A stretch of 39,990 nucleotides of DNA from a virus. The position numbers and the translations under genes are program-made. Where the stretch lies: positions 1 through 39,990 of the IMG/VR virus record IMGVR_UViG_3300025598_000078. The stretch is one strand, 5' to 3'. Positions 23,513 through 31,475 of this stretch are shown piece by piece. Position 1 is the first letter of the stretch, and every line of letters begins with the position of its first letter. The notes beneath the pieces were generated by a model. The model was not told the origin of the DNA, did no database searches, and worked only from the letters and a program-made list of their open reading frames with translations.

Positions 23513-24237
23513 TGAATAATCAATATATGAGATCGGCGCACCGCCTAGCGATCTATCGCAAGCGCGCAAGCGAAGCAAAAACTGAATATTATAAAAATTG
23601 GCGACAATGCCGCTATGGTTTAATGGCGGGTTATCGTAAAAATTTTCAACAATTTACTATGAGAGATAATGGCCGCATTTATGCCGATAGCCTCGAAGTC
23701 ATAGGCCAATATATCGGGGCGGCGGGGGATTATATGCGCCTTAAATACACGGGATATTATGCCGATAATAGCGGATTTTCTACAATCACGGGCGGCGTGG
23801 TTAAACTGCGCCATTCGCGGGGAGTGGATTATATTCCCGTTACATTTTCGAATGAATATGACGGCGTTACATTGTATTTCAACGATCGCGAGCGCGTAGA
23901 AAAGGGCGCGCAAGACCATGAAAACGCAATACGCGCGGCCGCAAGTGGCGCGGATCACCACGCCGAGCGCGAGGCCGAGCGCGAGCGCGAAAACGACGCA
24001 AAAAACGCGGCCGAGAATGAAATATACGATCTTCAAAATGAGATTAGCGAGGCCAAAAAAGCCGCGCGCGAGCTTATCCACGCGATACGCGCACAACGCG
24101 AGGCGGGCGCGATACAAGCGCCAATATGCGAGGCGCTAATCAGTAAATTAAAACAATACAAAAATGATGTTAAGGCCGCCCGCGCGCGAATCGCGGCGCT
24201 AAATGATAATTTTTGGTTATCAATAGGGGCTTATTAA
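23512..24237 (+). CDS. Early protein with long coiled coil, unknown
   Basis: A 241-residue protein. The first 135 residues form a mixed domain (MRSAHRLAIYRKRASEAKTEYY..., RIYADSLEVIGQYIGAAGDYM, VDYIPVTFSNEYDGVTLYFND). The rest (about 135-235) is very rich in Ala/Arg/Glu with long heptad-like helices (AEREAERERENDAKNAAENEI, AKKAARELIHAIRAQREAGA) and is very GCGC-rich in DNA. It is probably a dimeric coiled-coil protein. Function unknown. Confidence 0.6.
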   Translation: MNNQYMRSAHRLAIYRKRASEAKTEYYKNWRQCRYGLMAGYRKNFQQFTMRDNGRIYADSLEVIGQYIGAAGDYMRLKYTGYYADNSGFSTITGGVVKLRHSRGVDYIPVTFSNEYDGVTLYFNDRERVEKGAQDHENAIRAAASGADHHAEREAERERENDAKNAAENEIYDLQNEISEAKKAARELIHAIRAQREAGAIQAPICEALISKLKQYKNDVKAARARIAALNDNFWLSIGAY

Positions 24238-24238
24238 A

Positions 24239-24328
24239 ATGGCCATTAAAAAAGCGCGTTTTATTTTGAAATGGAAAATTTACAAACAGTTTAAATATAA
24301 ATTACACAATAGAGGGCTTTTAAAATGA
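24239..24328 (+). CDS. Tiny basic early peptide
   Basis: A 29-residue Lys/Arg-rich peptide (MAIKKARFILKWKIYKQFKY...) starting directly after the previous stop and overlapping the next start. Short and not recognised; its basic residues could bind nucleic acid or membrane. Confidence 0.4.
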   Translation: MAIKKARFILKWKIYKQFKYKLHNRGLLK

Positions 24329-24360
24329 ATGATTTTGAGATTAAACAAGAGAAAAAATAA
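24325..24360 (+). CDS. Very short early ORF (11 codons)
   Basis: MNDFEIKQEKK follows an AGAGGG element like the other early genes and overlaps the previous stop. Its coding status is uncertain; it may be a remnant or leader peptide. Confidence 0.25.
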   Translation: MNDFEIKQEKK

Positions 24361-24381
24361 AGCTATGAATTAAACCAATAC

Positions 24382-24405
24382 GCCGCCCTTAGAGGCGGCT
24401 TTTTT
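24382..24405 (+). terminator. Rho-independent terminator ending the early block
   Basis: A 6-bp stem, GCCGCC (24382-24387) with GGCGGC (24394-24399), has a CTTAGA loop followed by six T residues. It ends the rightward early operon. Confidence 0.85.
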
Positions 24406-24453
24406 ATCCGATAGCAATAAGCCCCCGCCATAAGGCGCGGCGCTTAGTAGCGG

Positions 24454-24517
24454 GCTATTGTCGCAAAAATCGCGGGCGCTAGATAGTGAAGCCGCGCGGG
24501 GTTTTTGCGAGAATAGC
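24454..24517. repeat. Imperfect inverted repeat
   Basis: Arms of 16 bases (24454-24469 and 24502-24517) match at 15 of 16 positions, enclosing a GC-rich 32-base loop. Confidence 0.6.
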
Positions 24518-24733
24518 GCCCGCGCTAGATCAAAAACGGGCGCTATTTAAGCGGGTATTGTCGCGCCTATACGCAACGCCGCGCCCGTAAGCTAACGGGC
24601 GGCGGCCTTGATCATAAGCGGCGGCCTATACCCTTATGATTAACCGCAAGCCCTAAGCCCGTAAGCCTATGATTTTAAAGCAAAAAAGCAAAATAGCGGG
24701 GGATTTTCAGTTTTTGAAAAATCCTAAAAAAGC

Positions 24734-24749
24734 CCGTAAGTTATTGATT
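24734..24749. repeat. Border repeat, right copy 1
   Basis: CCGTAAGTTATTGATT is the exact reverse complement of 20169-20184. It is part of the shared word AAGTTATTGATTTTA (24738-24752). Confidence 0.75.
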
Positions 24750-24798
24750 TTAAAAAGAAAAGAGGGTTTTCCTAGAAAATACTTTAGAAAACACCCGC

Positions 24799-24813
24799 AA
24801 GTTATTGATTTTA
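24799..24813. repeat. Border repeat, right copy 2
   Basis: AAGTTATTGATTTTA is the exact reverse complement of 20262-20276 and a direct repeat of 24738-24752, 61 bases away. Confidence 0.75.
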
Positions 24814-24991
24814 AAGGAAAAAATGAAAATCTAGGGGTTTACCCTTAGATGCACTGCAACATGATGGCCAAAAAACGGCAAGCACGCAAGCAAAATAAAT
24901 AAGCAAAGCTACAAGCCGTTGGCCATAATCTCTCACGTGTACAACTGTCATTATAACTTTTTGCGTTCGCTTTGCAATATTATGGTATCAA

Positions 24992-25153
24992 TTAAACTTT
25001 GCTAGGTCTACCGCCTTGATTACCATTGCTGCGCGACGCGGCTTCTTTGGCTGGCGATGTAGATTTACCGCCCTTTTGCCCTAAGGCCTTACCCGCAGAT
25101 GATAGCTCTGTGTACTTTAAACCACCTGAATCATTTCGTTTTGGAGTTGCCAT
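24992..25153 (-). CDS. Small basic Gly-rich protein, conserved
   Basis: A 53-residue protein (MATPKRNDSGGLKYTELSSA then GKALGQKGGKSTSPAKEAASRS). It ends in a GGRPSK-type tail like the small basic proteins I recall near replication genes in many phages and plasmids (the KGG and NGxxGGRP pattern). AAGGAAA precedes the ATG. It lies downstream of the primase on the same strand, after a pair of palindromes. Function unknown; nucleic-acid binding is plausible from its charge. Confidence 0.55.
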   Translation of the reverse strand: MATPKRNDSGGLKYTELSSAGKALGQKGGKSTSPAKEAASRSNGNQGGRPSKV

Positions 25154-25180
25154 TGTTAGTTTCCTTAATTTTCATAACCT

Positions 25181-25231
25181 AAGCGTTTGGGTTAGTGTCT
25201 ATCCTAGCACACTACCCAAGCGTTTGGGTTA
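25181..25231. repeat. Pair of operator-like palindromes
   Basis: AAGCGTTTGGGTTA occurs at 25181-25194 and at 25218-25231, each forming the right half of a near-palindrome (ACCCAAGCGTTTGGGT at 25214-25229; one mismatch in the first). They sit between the primase stop and the small basic gene and look like paired sites for a regulatory protein. Confidence 0.5.
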
Positions 25232-27571
25232 AGCACTCTTTCTTTTTATATCAAGCAATACTGCTTTAGGTTCTTGTGCAATCTCAACAGCCCTACGTAT
25301 CTCCGATTTAGTCATACCTTCAATCACATCGGGCGCTGCAAAGATATGCTTTTTGTTAGGATAATCAGACGATGCAAGGCGGCCACAATCAATCCATCCA
25401 GCTTCCTTGAGGGCATGGAGCAATGCAGCTTGCGGTATCTTCACGCCCGATGGCACTAAGGCCGATACGCGATCACATACTACATGGAACGGGCTACCAA
25501 TGATGCCACTTGCAAAATCACCACGCCGTGACTTTAATAGCTCAACGATATAAGACTCTGCCATTGAGCGACCATGCTCAATTAAGTTCATCTTGAATTC
25601 AGTTGTTTCAGGTGTTGCACCCGGATTGAACTGGCTCACATTACGCGCCTTTAGCCAAGCAGATATTTGGCCAAAGCCACCTGCGTTATACCAATCCCAC
25701 ATGTCTTTACCGGCATCATCGCTCATACGCGGTGCATTAGAAGTCAAACAAAACCAACGACGATCTTGGGATGATAAACTGATCGGAATTTGCTCATTCG
25801 AGAACGCCAGCACAAACAAACGATTGGCCATCTGATAAGGATGCAAGCCCTTACGATTAATGTTCAGCATTTCCGGTGGCGCTGCAATGATTGGCTTAAG
25901 TTTGTTAGCAAGCGCCCGACGCGATGCGGCGTCAGGCTCCTTAAGTTCATTGATGATAAGAATCTCAGATTCAAGATCATAGCCCCACTGCGAGCCGATG
26001 GTATCGTTATCCATGTAGCCACGATTTTTAAGGCGTGAGCCACAAACTGACCAAATAAAAGGCGCCCACATCGTGTCTTTACCACAACCCTCATCACCCA
26101 CATGCAATACGGCATGGTTAATTTTAATGGCTGGGTTCTGCAACTTAAAAGCCATCAAATCAAACACGTGCTTACGGCTATCTTCATCAGGGATTAATCT
26201 TTCTACAAGATCAAACCAACGGCTAATATCACCTACCTTAATATTAGATACATCAGGCCGCGCATCCATCCAGCGGTTGCCGTAAATGTCACTCTCGCGC
26301 CCTACGAACACAGACTCTCCAGCAGCGTAGGTTAAGCCAACTAACGCCTTAGAATCATGCGCCTGACGGCCTTCGTCAAACGCGATAGAGGCCTCTACCT
26401 TACGCCCTGTGTGAATCGATTTGCAATGAATATGACGGAACAGCGCGTTAAATGTTCCACGTGAAACTTCACGGCGGTCAATAATATCAAAGTAAGCATC
26501 ATCATCTTGCACATAAGCGAAACGCTCATACCAATGCTGACGCTCGATGCGACCTAACTCCTTGCGCTCGATCTCGGCTAACAACTCCGTAGTGGTGTTA
26601 GAGAACATATCGGATGGTGTGATCTTAGCAAGCGCGTTACTAAATACTTCCGTGAGCAACTCAGGTCTAACTCCCGGCTCATGCTGCGGCGCGCCTTGCA
26701 GTGCTGCCCAGTTCAAAAAGTCACGTGAGTTAAATCCCGTGCAATGTTCATGGTAGCAACAGTAAGCGCGGTTCACAGGATGATAGCGCCCCATTGGATT
26801 GCCATCACTATGTTCGGCATAGTTAGGGCATACCACACCATACCATCCTGATGGATTGGCGTTCTCTAACAGCAAAGAATTCTCGCTCAACCAGTTCAAA
26901 ATATCATCGCTGCCATCATCCACAAGCTGAATGGTTCGCATCGAGGAAGTATCCGCTATGTCAGGCTCAACGCCCAAAGCATCGCAGATTTGGTCTAAGG
27001 TGAATTCGTTAGCAGGGTTAAAAAACACTAACTTGGATTCAAAATTATTTTTACCGGGCTTGAGATTAATCGAGCCGGGGATACGGAAGTTACGCACTGC
27101 GTTAATTGCTCCGCCATCCGTAAATCCTGCATTAGCGATTGCTTTGATAGCCGCGCAGAATTCGCCCTTCGTTGGCTGCTCAATAAAAACATAACCCCAC
27201 TGAAAGTTATTCGGTGAGGTTTCTATTTTCCATGTTGGCTCAAGTGGGGGCATCTTAGATTTAGTGCCAATGTCATCTAGCACCATGACCGCAACGTATT
27301 CGCAATTAGCGGCGGATGCAGCTACACGCCCATCGACAAAACGATCAATCATAAAAGATCCCGTGTTGCCGTACCAAGCACCGCCCGGTCTAAATCGCTC
27401 CGGCAGATAGGCTGGCCATGTGTATTTTAAAGTTCCATCGTTGTGAGTGGCTTGTTCACCAGCAACCATCACAGGCTTTTGACGCACTACTAAGAGAGTT
27501 TCTCCTTCAACCGCTAATTTTTGTAGGTATTCAACAAATTCTAATGATGTGATATTATTATTTCCAGCCAT
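25229..27571 (-). CDS. Primase-helicase (RepB-like primase + DUF5906/SF3-type ATPase)
   Basis: A 780-residue replication protein. The N-terminal part (about 60-215) resembles RepB-like primases of the archaeo-eukaryotic primase fold, with the motifs T-W-K-I-E-T-S-P-N-N-F-Q-W-G-Y and R-N-F-R-I-P-G-S-I-N-L-K-P-G. A Cys/His segment (RAYCCYHEHCTGFN, about 275) may be a zinc-binding site. The helicase part has Walker A GDEGCGKD at about 490-500 and then a D/E-rich LIINELKEPDAASRRALANKL segment with arginine motifs (SSQDRRWFC). Such fusions open origins and lay primers. It is the last large gene of the replication block. Confidence 0.85.
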   Translation of the reverse strand: MAGNNNITSLEFVEYLQKLAVEGETLLVVRQKPVMVAGEQATHNDGTLKYTWPAYLPERFRPGGAWYGNTGSFMIDRFVDGRVAASAANCEYVAVMVLDDIGTKSKMPPLEPTWKIETSPNNFQWGYVFIEQPTKGEFCAAIKAIANAGFTDGGAINAVRNFRIPGSINLKPGKNNFESKLVFFNPANEFTLDQICDALGVEPDIADTSSMRTIQLVDDGSDDILNWLSENSLLLENANPSGWYGVVCPNYAEHSDGNPMGRYHPVNRAYCCYHEHCTGFNSRDFLNWAALQGAPQHEPGVRPELLTEVFSNALAKITPSDMFSNTTTELLAEIERKELGRIERQHWYERFAYVQDDDAYFDIIDRREVSRGTFNALFRHIHCKSIHTGRKVEASIAFDEGRQAHDSKALVGLTYAAGESVFVGRESDIYGNRWMDARPDVSNIKVGDISRWFDLVERLIPDEDSRKHVFDLMAFKLQNPAIKINHAVLHVGDEGCGKDTMWAPFIWSVCGSRLKNRGYMDNDTIGSQWGYDLESEILIINELKEPDAASRRALANKLKPIIAAPPEMLNINRKGLHPYQMANRLFVLAFSNEQIPISLSSQDRRWFCLTSNAPRMSDDAGKDMWDWYNAGGFGQISAWLKARNVSQFNPGATPETTEFKMNLIEHGRSMAESYIVELLKSRRGDFASGIIGSPFHVVCDRVSALVPSGVKIPQAALLHALKEAGWIDCGRLASSDYPNKKHIFAAPDVIEGMTKSEIRRAVEIAQEPKAVLLDIKRKSA

Positions 27572-27597
27572 TTAATCCCTCTATTTAACTTGGTTAG

Positions 27598-27632
27598 AAA
27601 AGGTTTGAATCTTTGTCGGGTTCAAACCTTTT
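27598..27632. repeat. 12-bp perfect inverted repeat between polymerase and primase genes
   Basis: AAAAGGTTTGAA (27598-27609) and TTCAAACCTTTT (27621-27632) pair over 12 bases with an 11-base loop. On the minus strand the hairpin ends in TTTT. It may be a weak terminator or mRNA-stability element tuning primase versus polymerase levels, or an operator. Confidence 0.6.
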
Positions 27633-27647
27633 CGGTTTATCAGTTTA

Positions 27648-29585
27648 CTACTTTCCATATCGAGTCATAACATTTACTTCTACGTCTAAGGGTAAATCAG
27701 TAGCCCATGCAGGGGGCGTACACATGACGCGTTTTAATTCTTCAGCATCTTCTTCAGGGTTATCTGTTTCTAAAACGATTTCATCGTGGACATGCAACAC
27801 TACATTATCTAATTGACGCAAGGTGCTACGCAATATGTCATTAGCAACAGCTTGTGTAATGTTTTCACAAGCAAGTCCTTTCCATAAACGTGCGCGAGGC
27901 CACTCTTTAGCATCTGCGGCAGGTTTCCAAGCAGCTTTAGCATACGATACGCCATCCTCATCTAAACGCGCGTATGGATAGCATAGCACACGGCCTGATG
28001 GTAAAGCGTACCAAAGATGTAAACCATCAAAAAGATAGGTTACACGCCCTGCAACAAACTCTGTGTTAGGGTTTCTTAGCGCACGTGTATAGGCAGTTTC
28101 TAGTTCTTGCCAATAGTGAACAGCCCACGGATTAGCTCTACGCCAAGCATCCACAGTTCTCTTAGCGTCAGACTCAGGAAGATGAATCCCGTAGCCACGA
28201 CCCATAGCAGCAAAAGCACCGATACCACCGCCGTAGCCACAAGATAATATAGCAACTTTACCAATCTGCCTACGATCAGAAGTAATCTCTGATTCGCTAC
28301 ATCTGAATATCCCGGCTGCTTCTCTAACATAAATATCTCTCCCTGATCTAAAAACATCTAACACTTCTTCTGCTGAACTTTGATTTGATAGCCAAGGATT
28401 TGCACGCGCCTCGATAGCTGCCCAATCCGCTACGACCAACGACTTACCTTTAGCGGGCAATAGCGCAGGTCTTAGCATACCTTTCAATACATCCGTCACG
28501 CGCTTGCCATACATAGGCACAATCGCTTGATTAGATACCATAGCTTGACGCACTGCCTCAGGATTTTTAGCGCACTTGCGTGTAAAGTTATGCACTTGTA
28601 AGCCAAAGCTAGACACCCTACCTGTTGCGCTACCGCCATTAAACACAAACGCACCACGCACTCTTGCATCTTCATCATCGGCCAGCTTTACCATGCGCTC
28701 AAACTTCGCTACAGACGACGCCCACAAATCATCAGCGCATTGAATAACATCAGCGACATGCGGTGGCACTTCATCAGCATCATCCATGATTAATAAGTTA
28801 GCGCGGACAGTCTTATCAATGGAGTATTTTTTACGGCCTTCTTTATAAGACTCCATCAATTTTAATGCTTGCTCTCCAACGCGTGCCTGTACCCACTCGC
28901 GCATTTTAGGTGATCTCACGCTAGTGATTTCGCCCTCAGTGATTTCTGAAACTAAGTTTTGTATTTCTTCTAATTCAGTCGCAGCGTAACGCATGGCTGC
29001 TTTAGCAAGTGAAACATCCACTAACACGCCACGATCATTGATGCGCTCGTTGATATGGTAATCATGCAATTCTTCAGCCGATAATTGACGTTGGCTAAGA
29101 CTAATAACACGCATAGCGCGAACGTCTTGTTCACAGTATTCAACCATTTCCTTCATCAATTCAGGATCATTATTGAACGTGCCATCTGCCTTAGGAATAG
29201 ATAGCAAACGAATTAATTGACCGCCTCTGTAATCCTTTTGCATCGACGCCCCTGCAAACCGACCAACATCTTCGAGTGAGCCGGGCGCACAATTGGCTCT
29301 TGCTTGCGCTGCCGTGCAATAAAATTGTTCTAATTTAAAGTTAATACCCAATACATACCAAAATATTAAACGCTCAAACGTAGCATTATGAGCGTAAATA
29401 ATGCCATCGTAATCTTTAACTTCTTGAGGAAAGGTTTGGTGAGGAAGCCATGTTTTAACTTCCTCATCATCAAACGCATACGACATGCATAACACTTCGG
29501 TAGTAATATCTTGCGCGTAATTGTAAACGCCCTTTTCAAGCAAGTTGCATTTACTACGCGTTTCAAAATCAACCCAAAGTGTCAT
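27648..29585 (-). CDS. Family A DNA polymerase with 3'-5' exonuclease
   Basis: A 645-residue polymerase without a 5'-nuclease domain. Exonuclease motifs: W-V-D-F-E-T with D6 and E8, A-H-N-A-T-F-E near 65-71 and Y150 with D154 (YCEQDV). Polymerase motif A is V-V-A-D-W-A-A-I-E-A-R (D387, E392), motif B is RQIGKVAILSCGYGGGIGAF (438-457, with K443 and Y451) and motif C is H-V-H-D-E (H600, D601, E602). The length is typical for polymerases in phages with a DUF2800 neighbour. It copies the phage genome with proofreading. It follows the conserved 220-residue gene after 3 bases. Confidence 0.93.
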   Translation of the reverse strand: MTLWVDFETRSKCNLLEKGVYNYAQDITTEVLCMSYAFDDEEVKTWLPHQTFPQEVKDYDGIIYAHNATFERLIFWYVLGINFKLEQFYCTAAQARANCAPGSLEDVGRFAGASMQKDYRGGQLIRLLSIPKADGTFNNDPELMKEMVEYCEQDVRAMRVISLSQRQLSAEELHDYHINERINDRGVLVDVSLAKAAMRYAATELEEIQNLVSEITEGEITSVRSPKMREWVQARVGEQALKLMESYKEGRKKYSIDKTVRANLLIMDDADEVPPHVADVIQCADDLWASSVAKFERMVKLADDEDARVRGAFVFNGGSATGRVSSFGLQVHNFTRKCAKNPEAVRQAMVSNQAIVPMYGKRVTDVLKGMLRPALLPAKGKSLVVADWAAIEARANPWLSNQSSAEEVLDVFRSGRDIYVREAAGIFRCSESEITSDRRQIGKVAILSCGYGGGIGAFAAMGRGYGIHLPESDAKRTVDAWRRANPWAVHYWQELETAYTRALRNPNTEFVAGRVTYLFDGLHLWYALPSGRVLCYPYARLDEDGVSYAKAAWKPAADAKEWPRARLWKGLACENITQAVANDILRSTLRQLDNVVLHVHDEIVLETDNPEEDAEELKRVMCTPPAWATDLPLDVEVNVMTRYGK

Positions 29586-29588
29586 GGA

Positions 29589-30251
29589 TTACACCGCAGT
29601 TCTACGACGACGAACAGGCGTAATTGTTTCTTCTACTTCAGTTGGTTCTTCCATTTCTAATTGTTCATCTATTTCGTTTTCAACTTCCATAGATACCCAA
29701 TCTACAATCGTAAATACAGGCGTATAGATACGACCATACGATTTATGATTGTAATGCTCTTTACCAAGCGTAATGATGGCTACAGGCTTCGATGGATCTT
29801 TATCAATCTGTTGTGCAATAGCAACACCTAAAGTTTGAACCGCACGTTTGCCACCAACAGATGTTGTTGTATAGCGTGCTTCCATATCTTTATCATCGCC
29901 ATTAATACATTTGATTGATAAACCAACTTGTGTTTCCCAACCCTTTTTAGCGCCCGGCGGAGCTACATCAAGTTCAGGTAGAGGCTGACTAATAGGTGCC
30001 ATTTTTTCACCTAAAACATCACCATCACCCCATGCGATATAGCCATGAATAAAACTGAATGGATTAACCGCCCACTTAGAGTCAGGCTCAATCTCAGTCA
30101 TATCACCACCAAACACCCAGTGACCTGTCTTATCCATCTTAATAATCACAGTGCCAGCACTGGCTACAGATGGTAAGTTGGTCTTTAATGCACTTGCTAA
30201 ATCTTTTACTGCTGGTAAACCTGCTGCTTTAAATGTTGTTAATGAGTTCAT
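29589..30251 (-). CDS. Conserved replication-module protein (possible ssDNA binder)
   Basis: A 220-residue protein between the DUF2800-like nuclease and the polymerase. That position is held by DUF2815/gp2.5-like single-strand binding proteins in many phages with this module, but the motifs of that family are not clearly visible. It has a VIIKMDKTGHWVFGGDMTEI segment, a WETQVGLSIKCINGDDKDME segment and an acidic C-terminal tail (EQLEMEEPTEVEETITPV) that ends in RRRRTAV. Acidic tails are common in single-strand binding proteins. The role is inferred from synteny and tail only. Confidence 0.5.
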   Translation of the reverse strand: MNSLTTFKAAGLPAVKDLASALKTNLPSVASAGTVIIKMDKTGHWVFGGDMTEIEPDSKWAVNPFSFIHGYIAWGDGDVLGEKMAPISQPLPELDVAPPGAKKGWETQVGLSIKCINGDDKDMEARYTTTSVGGKRAVQTLGVAIAQQIDKDPSKPVAIITLGKEHYNHKSYGRIYTPVFTIVDWVSMEVENEIDEQLEMEEPTEVEETITPVRRRRTAV

Positions 30252-30266
30252 CTTTACTTTCTTTCT

Positions 30267-31391
30267 TTAGTTTAGTTTATTAAGGGCTGCATTTAATTGC
30301 TTCCCGATTTGCAAAACCGCTGGGCGGGGATCGCTCTCCGGTGCCAACGTACTACCTGAAGAAATCGATACAACTAATTCCTTCGGCAATTCTTTTTTAT
30401 GTTTCTTTAATTCTTTTTCAAGTTGCGCAGGCGTACGTAATTTGCGCTCATAAATTACACTGCTATCTAAATCGCTCGCCCATTTTGCAACTTCTAGTTC
30501 ATCTACCCACTGTCTAGTAGCACGTTTGGCTACTAATTTATAACCCGGCACAGGTATATTAGCTTCTAACATTTGATGCGCCAACGCTCTTAAATCTGCA
30601 ATCCATTGCTCAAGAGTGTCGGCGTGGTCTAAAAAATAGCTGATCTGTTTCGCATCAATGGATTTAAGTTGCGTATTCATCGCGCGATCTACTGCACCAG
30701 TCATTACAGGACAAACAGGTTTAGCAGCGCACCAACGGCAATGACTACCTTGTTCAATTCTAGCATCACGCTTTTCGGATTCTTTAACCGCTACAATTAA
30801 GTCACGCTCGAACTCTTTGATACGTGCAACAGTCGTCACCCAACGCCGCATCATAGGCGGTTGGATAATAACAATCTCAACTTCATCCACATCTTCAAAT
30901 ACCCAATTAACTTCAGGCGTATGCATCGCTGCTGCGGCATAAAACATACCTTGATAATTTTCTTCAGCCTCAACAATCACGCCATCGCCAAATTTCCAAT
31001 CAATAACAAAGGCTTTTCTATTGAGCTTACCCAATACGTCGGCTGATCCAAAAACGCCCGGCAACAAATCACCAAAGTGAACTTCTGTTTCAATGGCCAT
31101 ATCCATTAAACAATCAGGATCTATTTCATTGAGTTTTTCTAACGCAGGGAAAATTTTATTATCCAAATGTTCTTGGACTAACACATGTTCTTTATACTTT
31201 GTGCCTAAAAGATTCGCTGGCGGTATGTCGTTTTGAAGAATTTCTGCAATCGTATTGTGCAATAGTGTACCCTCATCAGCATATTTGCTTGATGGCTTTG
31301 GTGGCATCTTAGCTACTAATGCAACTGAACCGGGGCATTTTATTACACGGGAAGCGGTGGAACCACCGACGATAGAAGAATGATTGGCCAT
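30267..31391 (-). CDS. DUF2800-like PD-(D/E)XK nuclease
   Basis: A 374-residue protein. The ATG at 31391 (MANHSSIVGGSTASRVIKCPGS) is preferred because AAAGGA lies about ten bases upstream; the frame opens 11 codons earlier without one. S-x-x-x-R-V-I-K-C-P-G-S at the N-terminus, D-E-G-T-L-L-H at about 45, V-I-D-W-K-F-G-D-G at about 170 with the catalytic Asp and Lys, and a Cys cluster C-R-W-C-A-A-K-P-V-C at about 220 are the pattern of Cas4-like/DUF2800 nucleases. It probably acts in recombination or DNA-end processing with the polymerase. First gene after the strong leftward promoter. Confidence 0.85.
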   Translation of the reverse strand: MANHSSIVGGSTASRVIKCPGSVALVAKMPPKPSSKYADEGTLLHNTIAEILQNDIPPANLLGTKYKEHVLVQEHLDNKIFPALEKLNEIDPDCLMDMAIETEVHFGDLLPGVFGSADVLGKLNRKAFVIDWKFGDGVIVEAEENYQGMFYAAAAMHTPEVNWVFEDVDEVEIVIIQPPMMRRWVTTVARIKEFERDLIVAVKESEKRDARIEQGSHCRWCAAKPVCPVMTGAVDRAMNTQLKSIDAKQISYFLDHADTLEQWIADLRALAHQMLEANIPVPGYKLVAKRATRQWVDELEVAKWASDLDSSVIYERKLRTPAQLEKELKKHKKELPKELVVSISSGSTLAPESDPRPAVLQIGKQLNAALNKLN

Positions 31392-31426
31392 TAGTTTTTC
31401 CTTTACTTTAACTTTATTGAACATTC

Positions 31427-31456
31427 AGTATACACAGAAAAATAAAATAATGTCAA
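31427..31456 (-). promoter_or_regulatory. Strong leftward promoter for the replication operon
   Basis: On the minus strand, TTGACA (31451-31456) and TATACT (31427-31432) are 18 bases apart: a perfect -35 and a five-of-six -10. It lies 36 bases before the nuclease start. The plus-strand genes start on the other side, so the region is a divergent promoter. Confidence 0.8.
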
Positions 31457-31475
31457 AAACTTTTGTGTTATATTT

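Larger units (their letters stand above)
24406..24991. other. Repeat-rich non-coding border region
   Basis: About 590 bases without a convincing gene. The left half is GC-rich with an inverted repeat (GCTATTGTCGCAAAAA at 24454-24469 and its near-complement at 24502-24517) and duplicated CGGGCGCTAGAT-like words. The right half carries two copies of the AATCAATAACTT-type border repeat in the opposite orientation to those at 20.2 kb. No tRNA-like fold was seen. It may be a replication or recombination site or a structured RNA. Confidence 0.5.

Noticed and set aside
24072-24080. DnaA-box-like TTATCCACG
   Set aside because: One imperfect match inside a coding gene; a single site is expected by chance and does not mark an origin.
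23620-24117. A minus-strand open frame of 165 codons
   Set aside because: Antisense of the Ala/Arg/Glu-rich coiled-coil gene, whose GC-rich codons keep the other strand open. The plus gene has a ribosome binding site and operon coupling.
24860-24990. Possible tRNA or small RNA gene
   Set aside because: No cloverleaf, no CCA end and no T-loop motif could be fitted to this stretch.
19927-25000. Integrase, excisionase or CI-type repressor gene
   Set aside because: None of the frames in or near the control region shows tyrosine or serine recombinase motifs or a clear helix-turn-helix repressor. A temperate lifestyle is therefore not claimed.
25026-25232. A plus-strand open frame of 68 codons
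   Set aside because: It is the complement of the small basic protein gene at 24992-25153 and its flank; the minus-strand gene has a ribosome binding site and a recognisable composition.
28100-28357. A minus-strand open frame with hydrophobic stretches
   Set aside because: It lies wholly inside the DNA polymerase gene in another frame, with no ribosome binding site.
31414-31433. A second LexA-like site (CTGT near ACTG on the minus strand)
   Set aside because: The second half-site ACAG is missing, so it is not a CTGT-N8-ACAG box.
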